Assembly (NCBI GenBank): GCA_965221455.1
Contig: OZ244890.1
Location: forward strand, 1,488,001-1,552,000
DNA: 64,000 bases
Direction of reading: 5' to 3'
Origin: SMWN01 sp965221455
GTDB lineage: Bacteria; Pseudomonadota; Gammaproteobacteria; Eutrophobiales; Eutrophobiaceae
This document shows positions 53,228-62,393 of this stretch, piece by piece. Below the pieces are notes generated by a model, which did not search any database, was not told the DNA's origin, and worked only from the letters and a program-made list of their open reading frames with translations. The position numbers and the translations under genes are program-made. Numbering within the stretch: the stretch's first letter is position 1; each line of letters starts with the position of its first letter.

Positions 53228-54430
53228 CTATTCCAATTCGCGCAACAATTCTTCGGCTCTTTGCTGGTTTGTGTCGCCGCGTTTTTCCATGGCACCTTGC
53301 AGAAAAAGCGCGATGACGCTTTCTTTGCCATGTTTTATTATGGCCATTTCCAGTGCTGTTTGACCGGCATTATTGCGGATATGCAAATTCGCCCCTGCTT
53401 TGACAAGGGCAAGTGCAGTTTCGGTGTGACCTCTTAATGCCGCAAGATGCAAAGGCGTCCAGCCATTTTTATCTTTTGCGTGAATATCCGCCCCTGCTTT
53501 GACAAAGGCAAGTGCAGTTTCGGTTTGACCTGAAACTGCCGCAATATGCAAAGGCGTCCCGCCATTTTTATCTTTTGCGTTAATATCCGCTCCTGTTTTA
53601 ACAAGGGCAAGTGCAGTTTCGGTTTGACCTCTTCCTGCCGCAGCATGCAAAGGCGTCCAGCCAACTTTATCTTTTGCGTGAATATCCGCCCCTGCTTTGA
53701 CAAGGGCAAGTGCAGTTTCGGTTTTACCTCTTGCCGCCGCATAATGCAAAGGCCTCTCGCCATCTTTCTTTTTTGCGTTAATATCCGCCCCTGCTTTGAC
53801 AAGGGCAAGTGCAGTTTCGGTTTTACCTAGCCTTGCCGCATAAAGCAAAGGCGTCCCGCCATCTATATTTTTTGCGTTAATATCCGCCCCTGCCTTAATA
53901 AGGGCAAGTGCAGTTTCGGTTTGACCGTTTAATGCCGCAACATGCAAAGGCCTCTCGCCATCTTTCTTTTTTGCGTTAATATCCGCCCCTGCTTTGACAA
54001 GGGCAAGTGCAGTTTCGGTTTTACCTAGCCTTGCCGCATAAAGCAAAGGCGTCCCGCCATAGTTATTTTTTGCGTTAATATCCGCCCCTGCTTTGACAAG
54101 GGCAAGTGCAGTTTCGGTGTGACCTACTGTCGCCGCATGAAGCAAAGGCGTCGCGCCAATTTTATCTTTTGCGTGAATATCCGCCCCTGCTTTAATAAGG
54201 GCAAGTGCAGTTTCGGTGTGACCTAATCCTGCCGCATAAAGCAAAGGCGTCATGCCATTATTTTTTGCGTTAATATCCGCCCCGTCGTCAATCAATCGTT
54301 TCACTTCGGCAATATCGCCATTCTCCGCCGCCTGATGTAAAGGCGGTAAATCGCTGTCAGCAAAAGCATTTCCGCCGATGACGGTGGTAAAAACAATCAC
54401 GCACAAGGTACGCAAAAAGTTGTTAATCAT
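53228..54430 (-). CDS. Ankyrin-repeat protein D, secreted
   Basis: This 400-residue protein is the longest and most upstream copy. It has a signal peptide (cleavage after NAFA) and about 11 ankyrin repeats, including a two-repeat block (YAARLGKTETALALVKAG, then KKKDGERPLH) that occurs twice. That points to internal unequal crossover. Ankyrin proteins bind other proteins; the partner is unknown. The KAP NTPase gene lies 303 bp upstream in the same direction. Confidence 0.88.
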   Translation of the reverse strand: MINNFLRTLCVIVFTTVIGGNAFADSDLPPLHQAAENGDIAEVKRLIDDGADINAKNNGMTPLLYAAGLGHTETALALIKAGADIHAKDKIGATPLLHAATVGHTETALALVKAGADINAKNNYGGTPLLYAARLGKTETALALVKAGADINAKKKDGERPLHVAALNGQTETALALIKAGADINAKNIDGGTPLLYAARLGKTETALALVKAGADINAKKKDGERPLHYAAARGKTETALALVKAGADIHAKDKVGWTPLHAAAGRGQTETALALVKTGADINAKDKNGGTPLHIAAVSGQTETALAFVKAGADIHAKDKNGWTPLHLAALRGHTETALALVKAGANLHIRNNAGQTALEMAIIKHGKESVIALFLQGAMEKRGDTNQQRAEELLRELE

Positions 54431-54733
54431 TATTCTTTTATCTCCAAACAAAAGCCGCGATATTATCATGAATTAGTTGTGGATTTCCGCTTTCGCGGGC
54501 ATGACAGTTTGATGGTTCTCCGCTTTTGCCGCATGCCCGTGGATTACTTGCGCTCGTCTTGCGCCTCGGGGCTTCGGTAAATCATGACAATATAGGCGTA
54601 ACACGGCGCAAAAAGCCGGGAAACATCGGCGCGGTTGTAACCGCTTCCGCCGTGATTTCCATCCCTTCCCCTTTTTGTGTTTGAAACGGGCTTTGATTCG
54701 TTACCAAGGAGGCAAAGTCAGCCGTTGTTGCCT
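54431..54733. other. Spacer between KAP NTPase gene and ankyrin gene D
   Basis: The first 70 bp match the common ankyrin leader. The rest is unique. A minus-strand 26-codon frame (54582-54662, MEITAEAVTTAPMFPGF) has a strong AAGGGGAAGGG site before its ATG, but I cannot support it as a gene. Confidence 0.4.
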
Positions 54734-56104
54734 TCAGCTTGCCGGAAAGTGAAATTTGTCCTGTATCTCTATCTTCTTGACAAGATATGGCAGAATTTTT
54801 TCGCTACGAGAGCGATATATATCACTAATAAAAAATTCTGCACCCGCGTGTTTTAAATCGTCAATATATAGTTCGCCTTCCCGGGTTGTGGCGTTTTCTT
54901 CCTTTTCTTCACAGTAGGTATTAAAATCGGACTTTGCATCCTCTAATTTCTTCTGAGTAATCCATTTCGTCAGCATTATCTGTGCCGTTATGCTTACTGC
55001 GAAGAAACTATAATTCTCATAGCCTTCGTGGATGTCTGCCATTCCCAGATCGTTTTCCCATTGTTCACGCATTTCTTCTCCGTTGTCGTCGGGGCGGATA
55101 TATTTGCGGTAATGCTCCGGCATTTTCTGCCGCGCCACAAGGAGAAATGCCAACAATATCGGATAAAACATATTGCCTTCCAGCGTATAAAGCACCAACA
55201 CAACTCGTGCGATCAACTGCTCCAGATCCCGCAGGGAATAGTTATATATTTTTGCGAGTAGCGTCAGTGCGCCGCGTAATTTGTCGAGATCATATTTACA
55301 TCCCCGGTGTTTCTTTCTGTCCTCCAGAAATTTGTCCACCCCCAGGGCAGACAGTCGTGCATCAATAAAAGCCTTCGTATCCGGCGGTTTTATTGTAAAG
55401 TCAAACTCGATAAAGCGGCGCAGGTAAGTATCGGCGTCAAAATTCGCGCCATAAAGCCCCTGGATGGAATGGCATAGTTGCTCGCGGTTAGTGGCGAGGA
55501 CGAACACCACCCCGGGCACTTCAAACAAATGCTTGATGCGCTCCAAAACCTTGACGGCGTAATCAGGGCGGCAACGGTCCAGTTCATCCACAAAAATGAC
55601 GATATGCTTGTTCGTTTGGGCTTCGGCAAACTCCCCCAGCGCGTTTTTGAATTCGGCCAGTTTGCTGTGGTGGGTAAATAAATTTTCCGCCGCTTGTTCG
55701 GTAACTTCCGCCAGCCCGTCGCCGACAAACTTGCGCACAACATCGCCGAGAAACATAGGCATAAGTGCTTTTGCACTGTCCATTAAATTCCCCTGATTTT
55801 CTTCCGGCAGTTGTTCGGTGATTTTTTCCACAAACGGTACTAACGGATCTGCCGCAAAGTCGGTTTCCCATGCGTTAAAATAAAGGGCGGGCATTCTCTT
55901 TTTGTTGAGATATGTCGCCCACATTTTGATAAAGACGGTTTTACCCGCGCCCCAGGGAGCGTCAAGCGCCATCACCGTTGGCGATGGGACATTTTCTATC
56001 ATCGGCGTCAGGTCCAGAATCTCTTGCTCGCGGTGGAGCAAATCGTTCGCAAAGGGGGCATCGCTGTTTTCACCGAATGCGGGTTGCGTGGTTTTGAGTT
56101 TCAT
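54734..56104 (-). CDS. KAP family P-loop NTPase
   Basis: This 456-residue protein is a KAP-type NTPase. The Walker A is DAPWGAGKTVFIKMW (about residue 50), followed by YFNAWETDFAADPLVP, the KAP-specific W-E/D segment. The Walker B is HIVIFVDELDRCRPDYAVKVLERIKHLF (about 167), with VVFVLATNREQL downstream. KAP NTPases often carry transmembrane helices; none is clear here. The family is common in accessory and defence islands. Its substrate is unknown. It is upstream of and co-directional with four ankyrin genes. Confidence 0.88.
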   Translation of the reverse strand: MKLKTTQPAFGENSDAPFANDLLHREQEILDLTPMIENVPSPTVMALDAPWGAGKTVFIKMWATYLNKKRMPALYFNAWETDFAADPLVPFVEKITEQLPEENQGNLMDSAKALMPMFLGDVVRKFVGDGLAEVTEQAAENLFTHHSKLAEFKNALGEFAEAQTNKHIVIFVDELDRCRPDYAVKVLERIKHLFEVPGVVFVLATNREQLCHSIQGLYGANFDADTYLRRFIEFDFTIKPPDTKAFIDARLSALGVDKFLEDRKKHRGCKYDLDKLRGALTLLAKIYNYSLRDLEQLIARVVLVLYTLEGNMFYPILLAFLLVARQKMPEHYRKYIRPDDNGEEMREQWENDLGMADIHEGYENYSFFAVSITAQIMLTKWITQKKLEDAKSDFNTYCEEKEENATTREGELYIDDLKHAGAEFFISDIYRSRSEKILPYLVKKIEIQDKFHFPAS

Positions 56105-56548
56105 TGTTGTGTCTCCGATTTTGTGCCGATGATACCTGACGGATGCTGTTATTGTCGCGCTTTTGATAAGTGCGTCCGCTTTGCGGGCTTTAAGTGTGGG
56201 ATCCCCCCCCGCGCCTACGCGGAAACGATGGTAAACGCAAAGATATGCCTATGCCCAATTACGCCAAAGATGTAGTGGTCTAATAAATCCGTACCAGGGA
56301 ATCAAGACTTTCATTTTCGATAGAAATCGGTCTTTACGGGTTTGACCTTGCTTTTGGCACCAGGCAAAAGCAGGTACATGCAACCGGGCTGGCAGAAACA
56401 GGACGCCTGATAGAAAGTGAACTACTTAACGGGGTTGGTCTCCTGCATCAGACTTGTGCGTATGTTCCCTAAAGAAACCTGATTCTCTTGTGTAGTTTGC
56501 GGTCGGCATCCGTGCGCTAATCATGACCATGTCAATATACCGCGAATA
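56105..56548. other. Intergenic region between KAP gene and hppD
   Basis: This 444-bp stretch has no gene I can support. It has scattered short frames in both directions with no ribosome binding site and a run of C residues near 56204. It is likely the junction of the block inserted between phhB and hppD. Confidence 0.4.
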
Positions 56549-57628
56549 CTAGGAGGCTTCTTGCAGTACACCTCGCTGTACTTGATCGCGTTCAATGGAT
56601 TTAAACAGTGCTTCAAAATTGCCTTCACCAAAGCCTTCATCTTTCTTGCGCTGAATAAATTCAAAGAAAACCGGCCCGACCAGGGTATCGGAAAATATTT
56701 GCAGCAGGAGACGGGGATCGTCATTTGCAGTCGAACCGTCAAGTAGAATGCCCCTGGATTGCAGCTCATGTAATGGTTCGCCGTGTTCCGGCAAACGTTC
56801 ATCCAACATATCGTAATAGGTGTCCGGGGGAGGTGTCATAAACTTCATGCCTTTTTCTTTCAGCTTATCCCAGCAGGAAAATAAATCATCACAGATCAAC
56901 GCAATGTGTTGTATCCCTTCACCATTGTATGCAAGCAGAAATTCCTCGATCTGCCCGCCACCTTTGGAGCCTTCTTCATTCAGTGGTATGCGGATCCGAT
57001 TGTCCGGTGCGGTCATCGCTCTGGAGGTTAATCCGGTGTATTCCCCTTTAATGTCAAAATAGCGGATCTCGCGAAAGTTAAAGAGCTTTTCATAAAAATT
57101 CGCCCAATATTCCATACGACCCCGGTACACATTGTGTGTAAGGTGATCAATATAGTCGAAGCCACAGCCTTCGGGATGTCTGTCAACGTCATCCAGATAC
57201 ACAAAATCAATATCATAAATTGATGCGTCTTTGCCGTAACGGTCAATCAAGTACAAAGGCGCACCGCCGATGCCCTTGATCGCCGGCAGGCGTAATTCCA
57301 TCGGACCGGTATGGATATCAATCGGTTGGGCACCTGCTTCGATGGCTCGGTTATAGGCATATTGCGCATCCTCAACCCGGAAGGCCATACCGCAGGCACA
57401 AGGGCCGTGTTCTTCGGCGAAATAGGCGGTCGTGCCGACAGTCTCTTTATTCAGGATAAAATTAATATCGCCCTGTCGATAGAGTTCTACATTTTTTGAA
57501 CGGTGTTTCGCTATCAGGCTGAAACCCATCATTTCAAACACGGGCTCCAAAACGCCGGGTTTGGGGGATGCGAATTCCACAAACTCAAAGCCATCAAGGC
57601 CCATTGGATTTTCATATTGTTCACCCAT
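56549..57628 (-). CDS. hppD: 4-hydroxyphenylpyruvate dioxygenase
   Basis: This 359-residue Fe(II) enzyme converts 4-hydroxyphenylpyruvate to homogentisate. The iron ligands are in FDYIDHLTHNVYRG (His, about residue 165), NGEGIQHIALICDD (His, about 245) and GPVFFEFIQRKKDEGFGEGN (Glu, about 325). The C-terminal helix FEALFKSIERDQVQRGVL closes the active site. It diverges from the MarR paralogue 2 gene, with two operator-like sites between. Confidence 0.96.
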   Translation of the reverse strand: MGEQYENPMGLDGFEFVEFASPKPGVLEPVFEMMGFSLIAKHRSKNVELYRQGDINFILNKETVGTTAYFAEEHGPCACGMAFRVEDAQYAYNRAIEAGAQPIDIHTGPMELRLPAIKGIGGAPLYLIDRYGKDASIYDIDFVYLDDVDRHPEGCGFDYIDHLTHNVYRGRMEYWANFYEKLFNFREIRYFDIKGEYTGLTSRAMTAPDNRIRIPLNEEGSKGGGQIEEFLLAYNGEGIQHIALICDDLFSCWDKLKEKGMKFMTPPPDTYYDMLDERLPEHGEPLHELQSRGILLDGSTANDDPRLLLQIFSDTLVGPVFFEFIQRKKDEGFGEGNFEALFKSIERDQVQRGVLQEAS

Positions 57629-57706
57629 GTTATTTTGCTCCCATGGTATCGATTTAACTGTAAAATCAGAAATTCAGCCAGTGACTCTGGTTTCATGAAA
57701 AGTAGA

Positions 57707-57724
57707 TAGTTGCTTTAACAACCA
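57707..57724. promoter_or_regulatory. Operator-like site 1 in the hppD-marR divergent promoter
   Basis: TAGTTGCTTTAACAACCA fits TAGTTG-N6-CAACTA with one mismatch. It lies 78 bp upstream of hppD and 21 bp (about two helical turns) from site 2, which suggests cooperative binding of two regulator dimers. Confidence 0.75.
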
Positions 57725-57727
57725 ATA

Positions 57728-57745
57728 TAGTTGCGCTAACAACTA
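57728..57745. promoter_or_regulatory. Operator-like site 2, directly before the marR start
   Basis: TAGTTGCGCTAACAACTA is an exact TAGTTG-N6-CAACTA palindrome. It ends at the base before the ATG of the MarR gene (57746), so binding would block the gene's own translation start region and transcription. This suggests autoregulation. Confidence 0.8.
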
Positions 57746-58231
57746 ATGTCAATTGATATATGTAAGGAAAAGATATTGAAAAAACATAAGCCCTTGATAC
57801 TGGAAAAATTTTTACCGTATCGAATATCATTTTTATCCAATACGGTAAGCGGCGCGGTCGCCAGGACTTATCAGTATAAATTCGGTCTGAGTGTGCCGGA
57901 GTGGCGTATTGTTTGCATTCTGGCTGAATACCCCGGTGTTACGGCGGATGATATATGTAAACGCACTCAAATAGAAAAATCCGTGGTAAGCCGGGCGGTG
58001 AGTCGGTTATTCAGGCAGCGTGTATTAAAACGGGAAATAGATAAGGAAGATAAACGTCGTTTCCGCCTGTTTTTATCGGATAAAGGGTTTTCGGTTTACG
58101 AGAAAGTGATTCCTGTTGCCATTGATTATGAAGAAAGATTAATTTCAAAACTAACGCAAAAGGAACGCCAGTCTCTGGACAGTATTTTAAAAAAATTACA
58201 AAAAGAGGCAGATGAATTGTCCCTCAAGTGA
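57746..58231 (+). CDS. MarR family transcriptional regulator (paralogue 2)
   Basis: This 161-residue winged-helix protein has FGLSVPEWRIVCILAEYPG, the recognition helix IEKSVVSRAVSRLFRQRVL and the wing DKEDKRRFRLFLSDKG. It is a paralogue of the regulator at 43415. The start immediately follows a palindromic site, so a leaderless or weakly translated message is possible. It is the best candidate for the repressor of the tyrosine regulon. Confidence 0.9.
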   Translation: MSIDICKEKILKKHKPLILEKFLPYRISFLSNTVSGAVARTYQYKFGLSVPEWRIVCILAEYPGVTADDICKRTQIEKSVVSRAVSRLFRQRVLKREIDKEDKRRFRLFLSDKGFSVYEKVIPVAIDYEERLISKLTQKERQSLDSILKKLQKEADELSLK

Positions 58232-58326
58232 TATCTTTTTATTTGATACCATTTTTAAAACGGCGGGCAACCACAAGAAAAAACCATCAGCGGGTTTAGT
58301 GAGGATTCAGTAATGGGTAGTACAGA

Positions 58327-58995
58327 GTGAGTCATGCAGACGGGTTTATTGCGCTTGATTTTATAAGGCGGGATGAAGCGACCATGTTGCAAGAGTCAAG
58401 GGCATTTTATGAGTTGATGTCGCGACGGAGGACGATACGTGATTTCTCGGATCTGCCGATACCAAACGAGGTGCTTGAACATGCAATCATGGCTGCGGGG
58501 ACCGCGCCGAGTGGAGCGAATATGCAGCCATGGGAGTTTGTTGTCGTTCAGGATGCCGATGTAAAGAAGCGCATACGCATGGCGGCCGAAGTTGAAGAGC
58601 GGAAGTTTTATGAACATCGGGCAAGTGCTGAATGGTTGCAGGCACTCATGCCATTTGGTACGGATGCCGATAAACCGTTTTTGGAGAAAGCGCCTGCGCT
58701 GATTGTGATCTTTTTGAAAAAATTCACCTATGACGAGTTTGGAACGAAACGTAAAAATTATTACACGTCGGAATCTGTTGGTATTGCGACCGGCATATTA
58801 ATCACAGCCTTGCACAAAGCAGGTTTGGCAACGCTGACCCATACACCGAGTCCGATGAAGTTTCTCAATCAGATCCTGGAGCGCACGGATAACGCAAGGC
58901 CTTTTCTTTTACTGGTATGCGGTTACCCTGCCGGTGATGTCAAGGTTCCGGATATACATCGCAATTCCCTTGAACAGATTGCGACCTTCATATAA
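58327..58995 (+). CDS. Iodotyrosine deiodinase-type nitroreductase-fold flavoprotein
   Basis: This 222-residue FMN protein has RRRTIRDFS and GTAPSGANMQPWEFVVV (FMN binding), LTHTPSP and the KNYYTSESVGIATGIL helix. The segment EERKFYEHRASAEWLQAL, with a Lys 21 residues after the Tyr, reproduces the Glu-Tyr-Lys set that holds the halotyrosine zwitterion in iodotyrosine deiodinases (E157, Y161, K182 in the human enzyme). It probably removes halogen from halotyrosines reductively. The GTG start keeps an N-terminal extension usual in the family; an ATG at 58384 is the alternative. It follows marR by about 95 bp. Confidence 0.8.
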   Translation: MSHADGFIALDFIRRDEATMLQESRAFYELMSRRRTIRDFSDLPIPNEVLEHAIMAAGTAPSGANMQPWEFVVVQDADVKKRIRMAAEVEERKFYEHRASAEWLQALMPFGTDADKPFLEKAPALIVIFLKKFTYDEFGTKRKNYYTSESVGIATGILITALHKAGLATLTHTPSPMKFLNQILERTDNARPFLLLVCGYPAGDVKVPDIHRNSLEQIATFI

Positions 58996-59113
58996 TCATC
59001 AGTCTTTTGAAATATTCGATCCGACATCCAGGTTTGCGAAGTACACTGACCCTGTTTATGTATCGATTTAAAATCCGGTGCAGAACCACATTCACATATC
59101 CGAAAGAGAATTC

Positions 59114-59737
59114 ATGCTGTCGATTGAAATAACAACACTGTTTTTAATAACAACGATATTATTGGCTTTTGCCCCGGGTCCTGACAACATATTTGTATTA
59201 ACGTTGTCGGCAATGCATGGGTTTAAGGCGGGTATGTGTGTCATTCTGGGCCTGTGTACCGGGATTGTTGTGCATACTTCAGTGGTCGCATTTGGTATTG
59301 CCGTGATTTTTAGCACGTCTGTTGTTGCATTCAATATTTTAAAAATGGTTGGTGCGATGTATTTATTCTATCTGGCCTGGCAAGCGTTCAGGGCAGGCGC
59401 GAAAAATATTGATGGTATTGAGCCTGTAGAGATAAGTTGGAAGGTGCTTTATTTGCGCGGTGTCATCATGAATGTTACCAATCCAAAAGTGGCGATTTTC
59501 TTTTTGGCGTTTTTACCCCAGTTTATTGATTCTTCAAAAGCGGTAATATTACAAACATACCAACTGGGTTGTTTGGCCATTCTTGCCACTATTTTTGTTT
59601 TTTCCATATTTGCATGGACGGCAGGTTATTTGCGTCAGTGGTTTAAGGCTTCGTCGAAAGCGCAAATTATTATCAATCGTGTAGCCGGGACAATTTTCGC
59701 GGGTTTGGCTCTTAAATTGGTCGTCAGCGAGCGTTAG
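59114..59737 (+). CDS. LysE family amino acid exporter
   Basis: This inner-membrane protein of about 207 residues has six hydrophobic segments. The family signature LAFAPGPDNIFVLTLSAMHGFKAG is at the N-terminus, and VTNPKVAIFFLAFLPQF is at about 130. The start is ATG 59114, since the upstream extension from 59078 is polar and unlike the family. It may export excess aromatic or halogenated amino acids, judged only from its position after the deiodinase-type gene. Confidence 0.88.
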   Translation: MLSIEITTLFLITTILLAFAPGPDNIFVLTLSAMHGFKAGMCVILGLCTGIVVHTSVVAFGIAVIFSTSVVAFNILKMVGAMYLFYLAWQAFRAGAKNIDGIEPVEISWKVLYLRGVIMNVTNPKVAIFFLAFLPQFIDSSKAVILQTYQLGCLAILATIFVFSIFAWTAGYLRQWFKASSKAQIIINRVAGTIFAGLALKLVVSER

Positions 59738-59842
59738 GCATTGGTTTAGATCGATGTGGTTGCGGAATCAAGTATAAAACGAACCGGAGACAGACTGAAA
59801 AAACAGGTCGAATTCCCCGTTTTTTTACCTTCCATTGAGTAA

Positions 59843-59864
59843 AAATAGGGAATTCCCCCTATTT
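59843..59864. promoter_or_regulatory. Inverted repeat upstream of the TonB-dependent receptor gene
   Basis: AAATAGGG-AATTCC-CCCTATTT is a perfect 8-bp inverted repeat. A related GAATTCCCC occurs about 45 bp before it. No T tract follows. It may be an operator for the receptor gene, which starts 57 bp downstream. Confidence 0.45.
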
Positions 59865-59920
59865 CATTGTCTACCATTTGGGAACTACCATCAGGAAGGC
59901 TCTAGGGGGGGTACACCGAA

Positions 59921-62218
59921 ATGATAATAAAAAATATTTTTTTCCGTCTGAATTCAGGTCTTTTATGTAAAATCAGCAGCGTTGCCTTGCTTGCAGTGAT
60001 TATCGCTTTGGATAATCCTTCGCTCGTTGAATCGGCGCTTGCCGAGTCTGTACTTGAAGAAATTACGGTGACTGCAACACGGCGCGAATCCAGTGCGTTG
60101 GACACGGGTGTCAGTCTGTCGGCAATCACAGAAGAAAGTCTCGAACGGGATGGTTATGACAGTTTCGGCGATTTCGCCACTTCTGTCGCCGGTCTGTCTT
60201 TCGGCCAACGTGGTCCAGGTCAGTCGGTCGTTGTCTTGCGCGGCATCAATTCCAGCAGTAATCAATTTAATACCGACGAGCCTGAAGCCAAGGCTTCGGT
60301 CGGGGTCTATTTCGATGATACCCCTGTTTCATTAGGAGGGTATAACCCCGATCCACGTTTGTTTGACATCAACCGAATTGAGGTTTTAAGAGGTCCGCAG
60401 GGCACCTTGTTTGGTGCCGGTTCCATGTCGGGCACCATTCGCTATATTACCAACGCGCCCGATCCTTCAGGTTTTTCCAGCAAGTTGAAAGCAGGTTCTT
60501 CGCTGACTGACAGTGGTGGTCACAATTATGAGCTAAATGGTATGTTTAATGTGCCTTTGGGTGACATTGCAGCTGTCAGAGCGGTTGCGTTTCGCCGTGA
60601 CATTGATGGTTTCATTGATAACGCCGGGCGCAGCGTGAACACTGCAAATCCGTTTGCTCCCGTTAATTTGAGAAATGTGAACACCGATGAGACGAATGGT
60701 GGCCGTATTCAATTTTTGCTGGAACCTGCAGATGGGCTGTCTTTAACGGCGCGTGCCTACTACCAGAAGACTGACACAGGTGGCTATCCGACCACCGATA
60801 CCGCTAATCCCGCCCGAGGTGTTTTTCCTCCTCCCGGTACCGGTGGTAATAACCGGGCGGATGCGACTCTGGGTCCGTTGATGCAGGACAGGGGGGTAAG
60901 GGAACCGTCAACAGATGAGTTTAAACTGTTCAGTTTTGATTTTGATTATGACCTGGGTTTTGCTGAGTTGACATCCGTCACTTCATATATGGAGCGTGAT
61001 CTCGATCAGAATTTTGAGCAATCAGACTTTGTCGCGGCTGTTTTACCTCCTGTTACCAACCCTGGTCTTGTTGGACCATTAACCAATACCACTGAAACAG
61101 AAAACATAGTTCAGGAAGTACGTTTAGTCTCGAATACGGATAGTGCCTTGCAATGGATACTCGGCTTTTTCTACAGCCAGCAAGACAAGGTGTACAAACA
61201 AGATTCACCCCAGCCGACCGGTTCCAATGTCCCGACCGGTAATGTTTTCCAGTCCGCACAAACATTTGATGAAAGACAATATGCTGTCTTCGGGGAAACG
61301 TCCTACGAGGTTAACGACCAGTTCAAGGGTATCGTCGGTTTACGTTACTATGACTACAAACAGGATATGGTTTTTGATTCAATCGGTGGTGTGTTTAGTG
61401 GTGGTGTAGATACAAACAGAACAATAGAGGAAGACGGTATTAATCCTAAATTTTCTGTGGAATGGAGACCGATTGACGACACCCTGGTATATGCCACGGC
61501 GGCTAAAGGTTTTCGTTTGGGCGGTACTAATGATCCTGTACCGGCACTTCCGGGTTGTACCGGCTTACCGGATAATCCAAATATTGAATCTGACTCACTC
61601 TGGAATTATGAGCTTGGATACAAGAAGGACGCGGATCGTTTTAATTTCAGTGGTGCCGCATATTTAATCGACTGGAAAGATGCGCCGATCTCTGATTCCT
61701 TACCGTGCGGTTTTGGTACTACGCGGAACGGGCCGGATATTCAATCAATCGGTATAGAAGCGGAAACAACGGTTGCCGTAACGGACGATTTTTTCGTCAA
61801 TGCCAACGCCACTTACAACAAGTCGGAATTCACGGAAAGGTTTACTGATTCCACAATCCCGGGATTTTTGGTCATGGACGGAACCGAGACACCCCTGGTG
61901 CCGAAGGTTGCCTTTAATTTTGGAGCGACCTATTACTTTCCTGTGTCAGCGTATGAAGCCTACGTGGGAGCAAACTATTCCTTTCAAGGCAAGCGTTTCA
62001 ATCGTGCCAATTTGAACAGACGTGAGGAACTGGATTCCTATGGAATATTTAATCTCAAGGCCGGCATTGATGCGGACAATTGGCAAGTGAGCGTATTTAT
62101 TGACAACGTGACGAATGAACATGAAGTTCTTTTCAAGGATACCGTTTTTCTGTTTCATAACAGGGACACCATTAATCGTCCCAGAACGATTGGTACAAGT
62201 CTTACCTACCAATTTTGA
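59921..62218 (+). CDS. TonB-dependent receptor
   Basis: This 765-residue outer-membrane receptor has a signal peptide, then a TonB box region (LEEITVTATRRES, about residue 45), and a plug domain with VVVLRGINSSSN and IEVLRGPQGTLFGAGSMSGTIRYI. The C-terminal barrel ends in TIGTSLTYQF. The type is that of receptors common in marine Gammaproteobacteria with unassigned substrates. No iron-uptake or polysaccharide genes are adjacent. A G-rich ribosome binding site (GGGGGGG) precedes the ATG. Confidence 0.93.
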   Translation: MIIKNIFFRLNSGLLCKISSVALLAVIIALDNPSLVESALAESVLEEITVTATRRESSALDTGVSLSAITEESLERDGYDSFGDFATSVAGLSFGQRGPGQSVVVLRGINSSSNQFNTDEPEAKASVGVYFDDTPVSLGGYNPDPRLFDINRIEVLRGPQGTLFGAGSMSGTIRYITNAPDPSGFSSKLKAGSSLTDSGGHNYELNGMFNVPLGDIAAVRAVAFRRDIDGFIDNAGRSVNTANPFAPVNLRNVNTDETNGGRIQFLLEPADGLSLTARAYYQKTDTGGYPTTDTANPARGVFPPPGTGGNNRADATLGPLMQDRGVREPSTDEFKLFSFDFDYDLGFAELTSVTSYMERDLDQNFEQSDFVAAVLPPVTNPGLVGPLTNTTETENIVQEVRLVSNTDSALQWILGFFYSQQDKVYKQDSPQPTGSNVPTGNVFQSAQTFDERQYAVFGETSYEVNDQFKGIVGLRYYDYKQDMVFDSIGGVFSGGVDTNRTIEEDGINPKFSVEWRPIDDTLVYATAAKGFRLGGTNDPVPALPGCTGLPDNPNIESDSLWNYELGYKKDADRFNFSGAAYLIDWKDAPISDSLPCGFGTTRNGPDIQSIGIEAETTVAVTDDFFVNANATYNKSEFTERFTDSTIPGFLVMDGTETPLVPKVAFNFGATYYFPVSAYEAYVGANYSFQGKRFNRANLNRREELDSYGIFNLKAGIDADNWQVSVFIDNVTNEHEVLFKDTVFLFHNRDTINRPRTIGTSLTYQF

Positions 62219-62393
62219 CAATCAATACAATCGTGAGACTGTACTGTAAATAAATCGACGAAGGGGTGGAAACGGAATCTTCCGTCCCCTGCGTTTTCCC
62301 CGAAATAACTCATTGGCAACAGGCAATTCAGCAGAGGCGCTTGCCTTGATGTGTTCTGTAAAGAGATAAAAATTTTTCAATACTTTTAAAGTT

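Noticed and set aside
50357..54430. Long plus-strand frames rich in Cys and Arg opposite the ankyrin genes, and upstream-extended starts of the ankyrin genes
   Set aside because: Antisense frames arise from the 99-bp periodicity of the repeats. The extended starts read through the conserved 118-bp leader and the end of the neighbouring gene; the signal peptide and GGAG site define the real starts.
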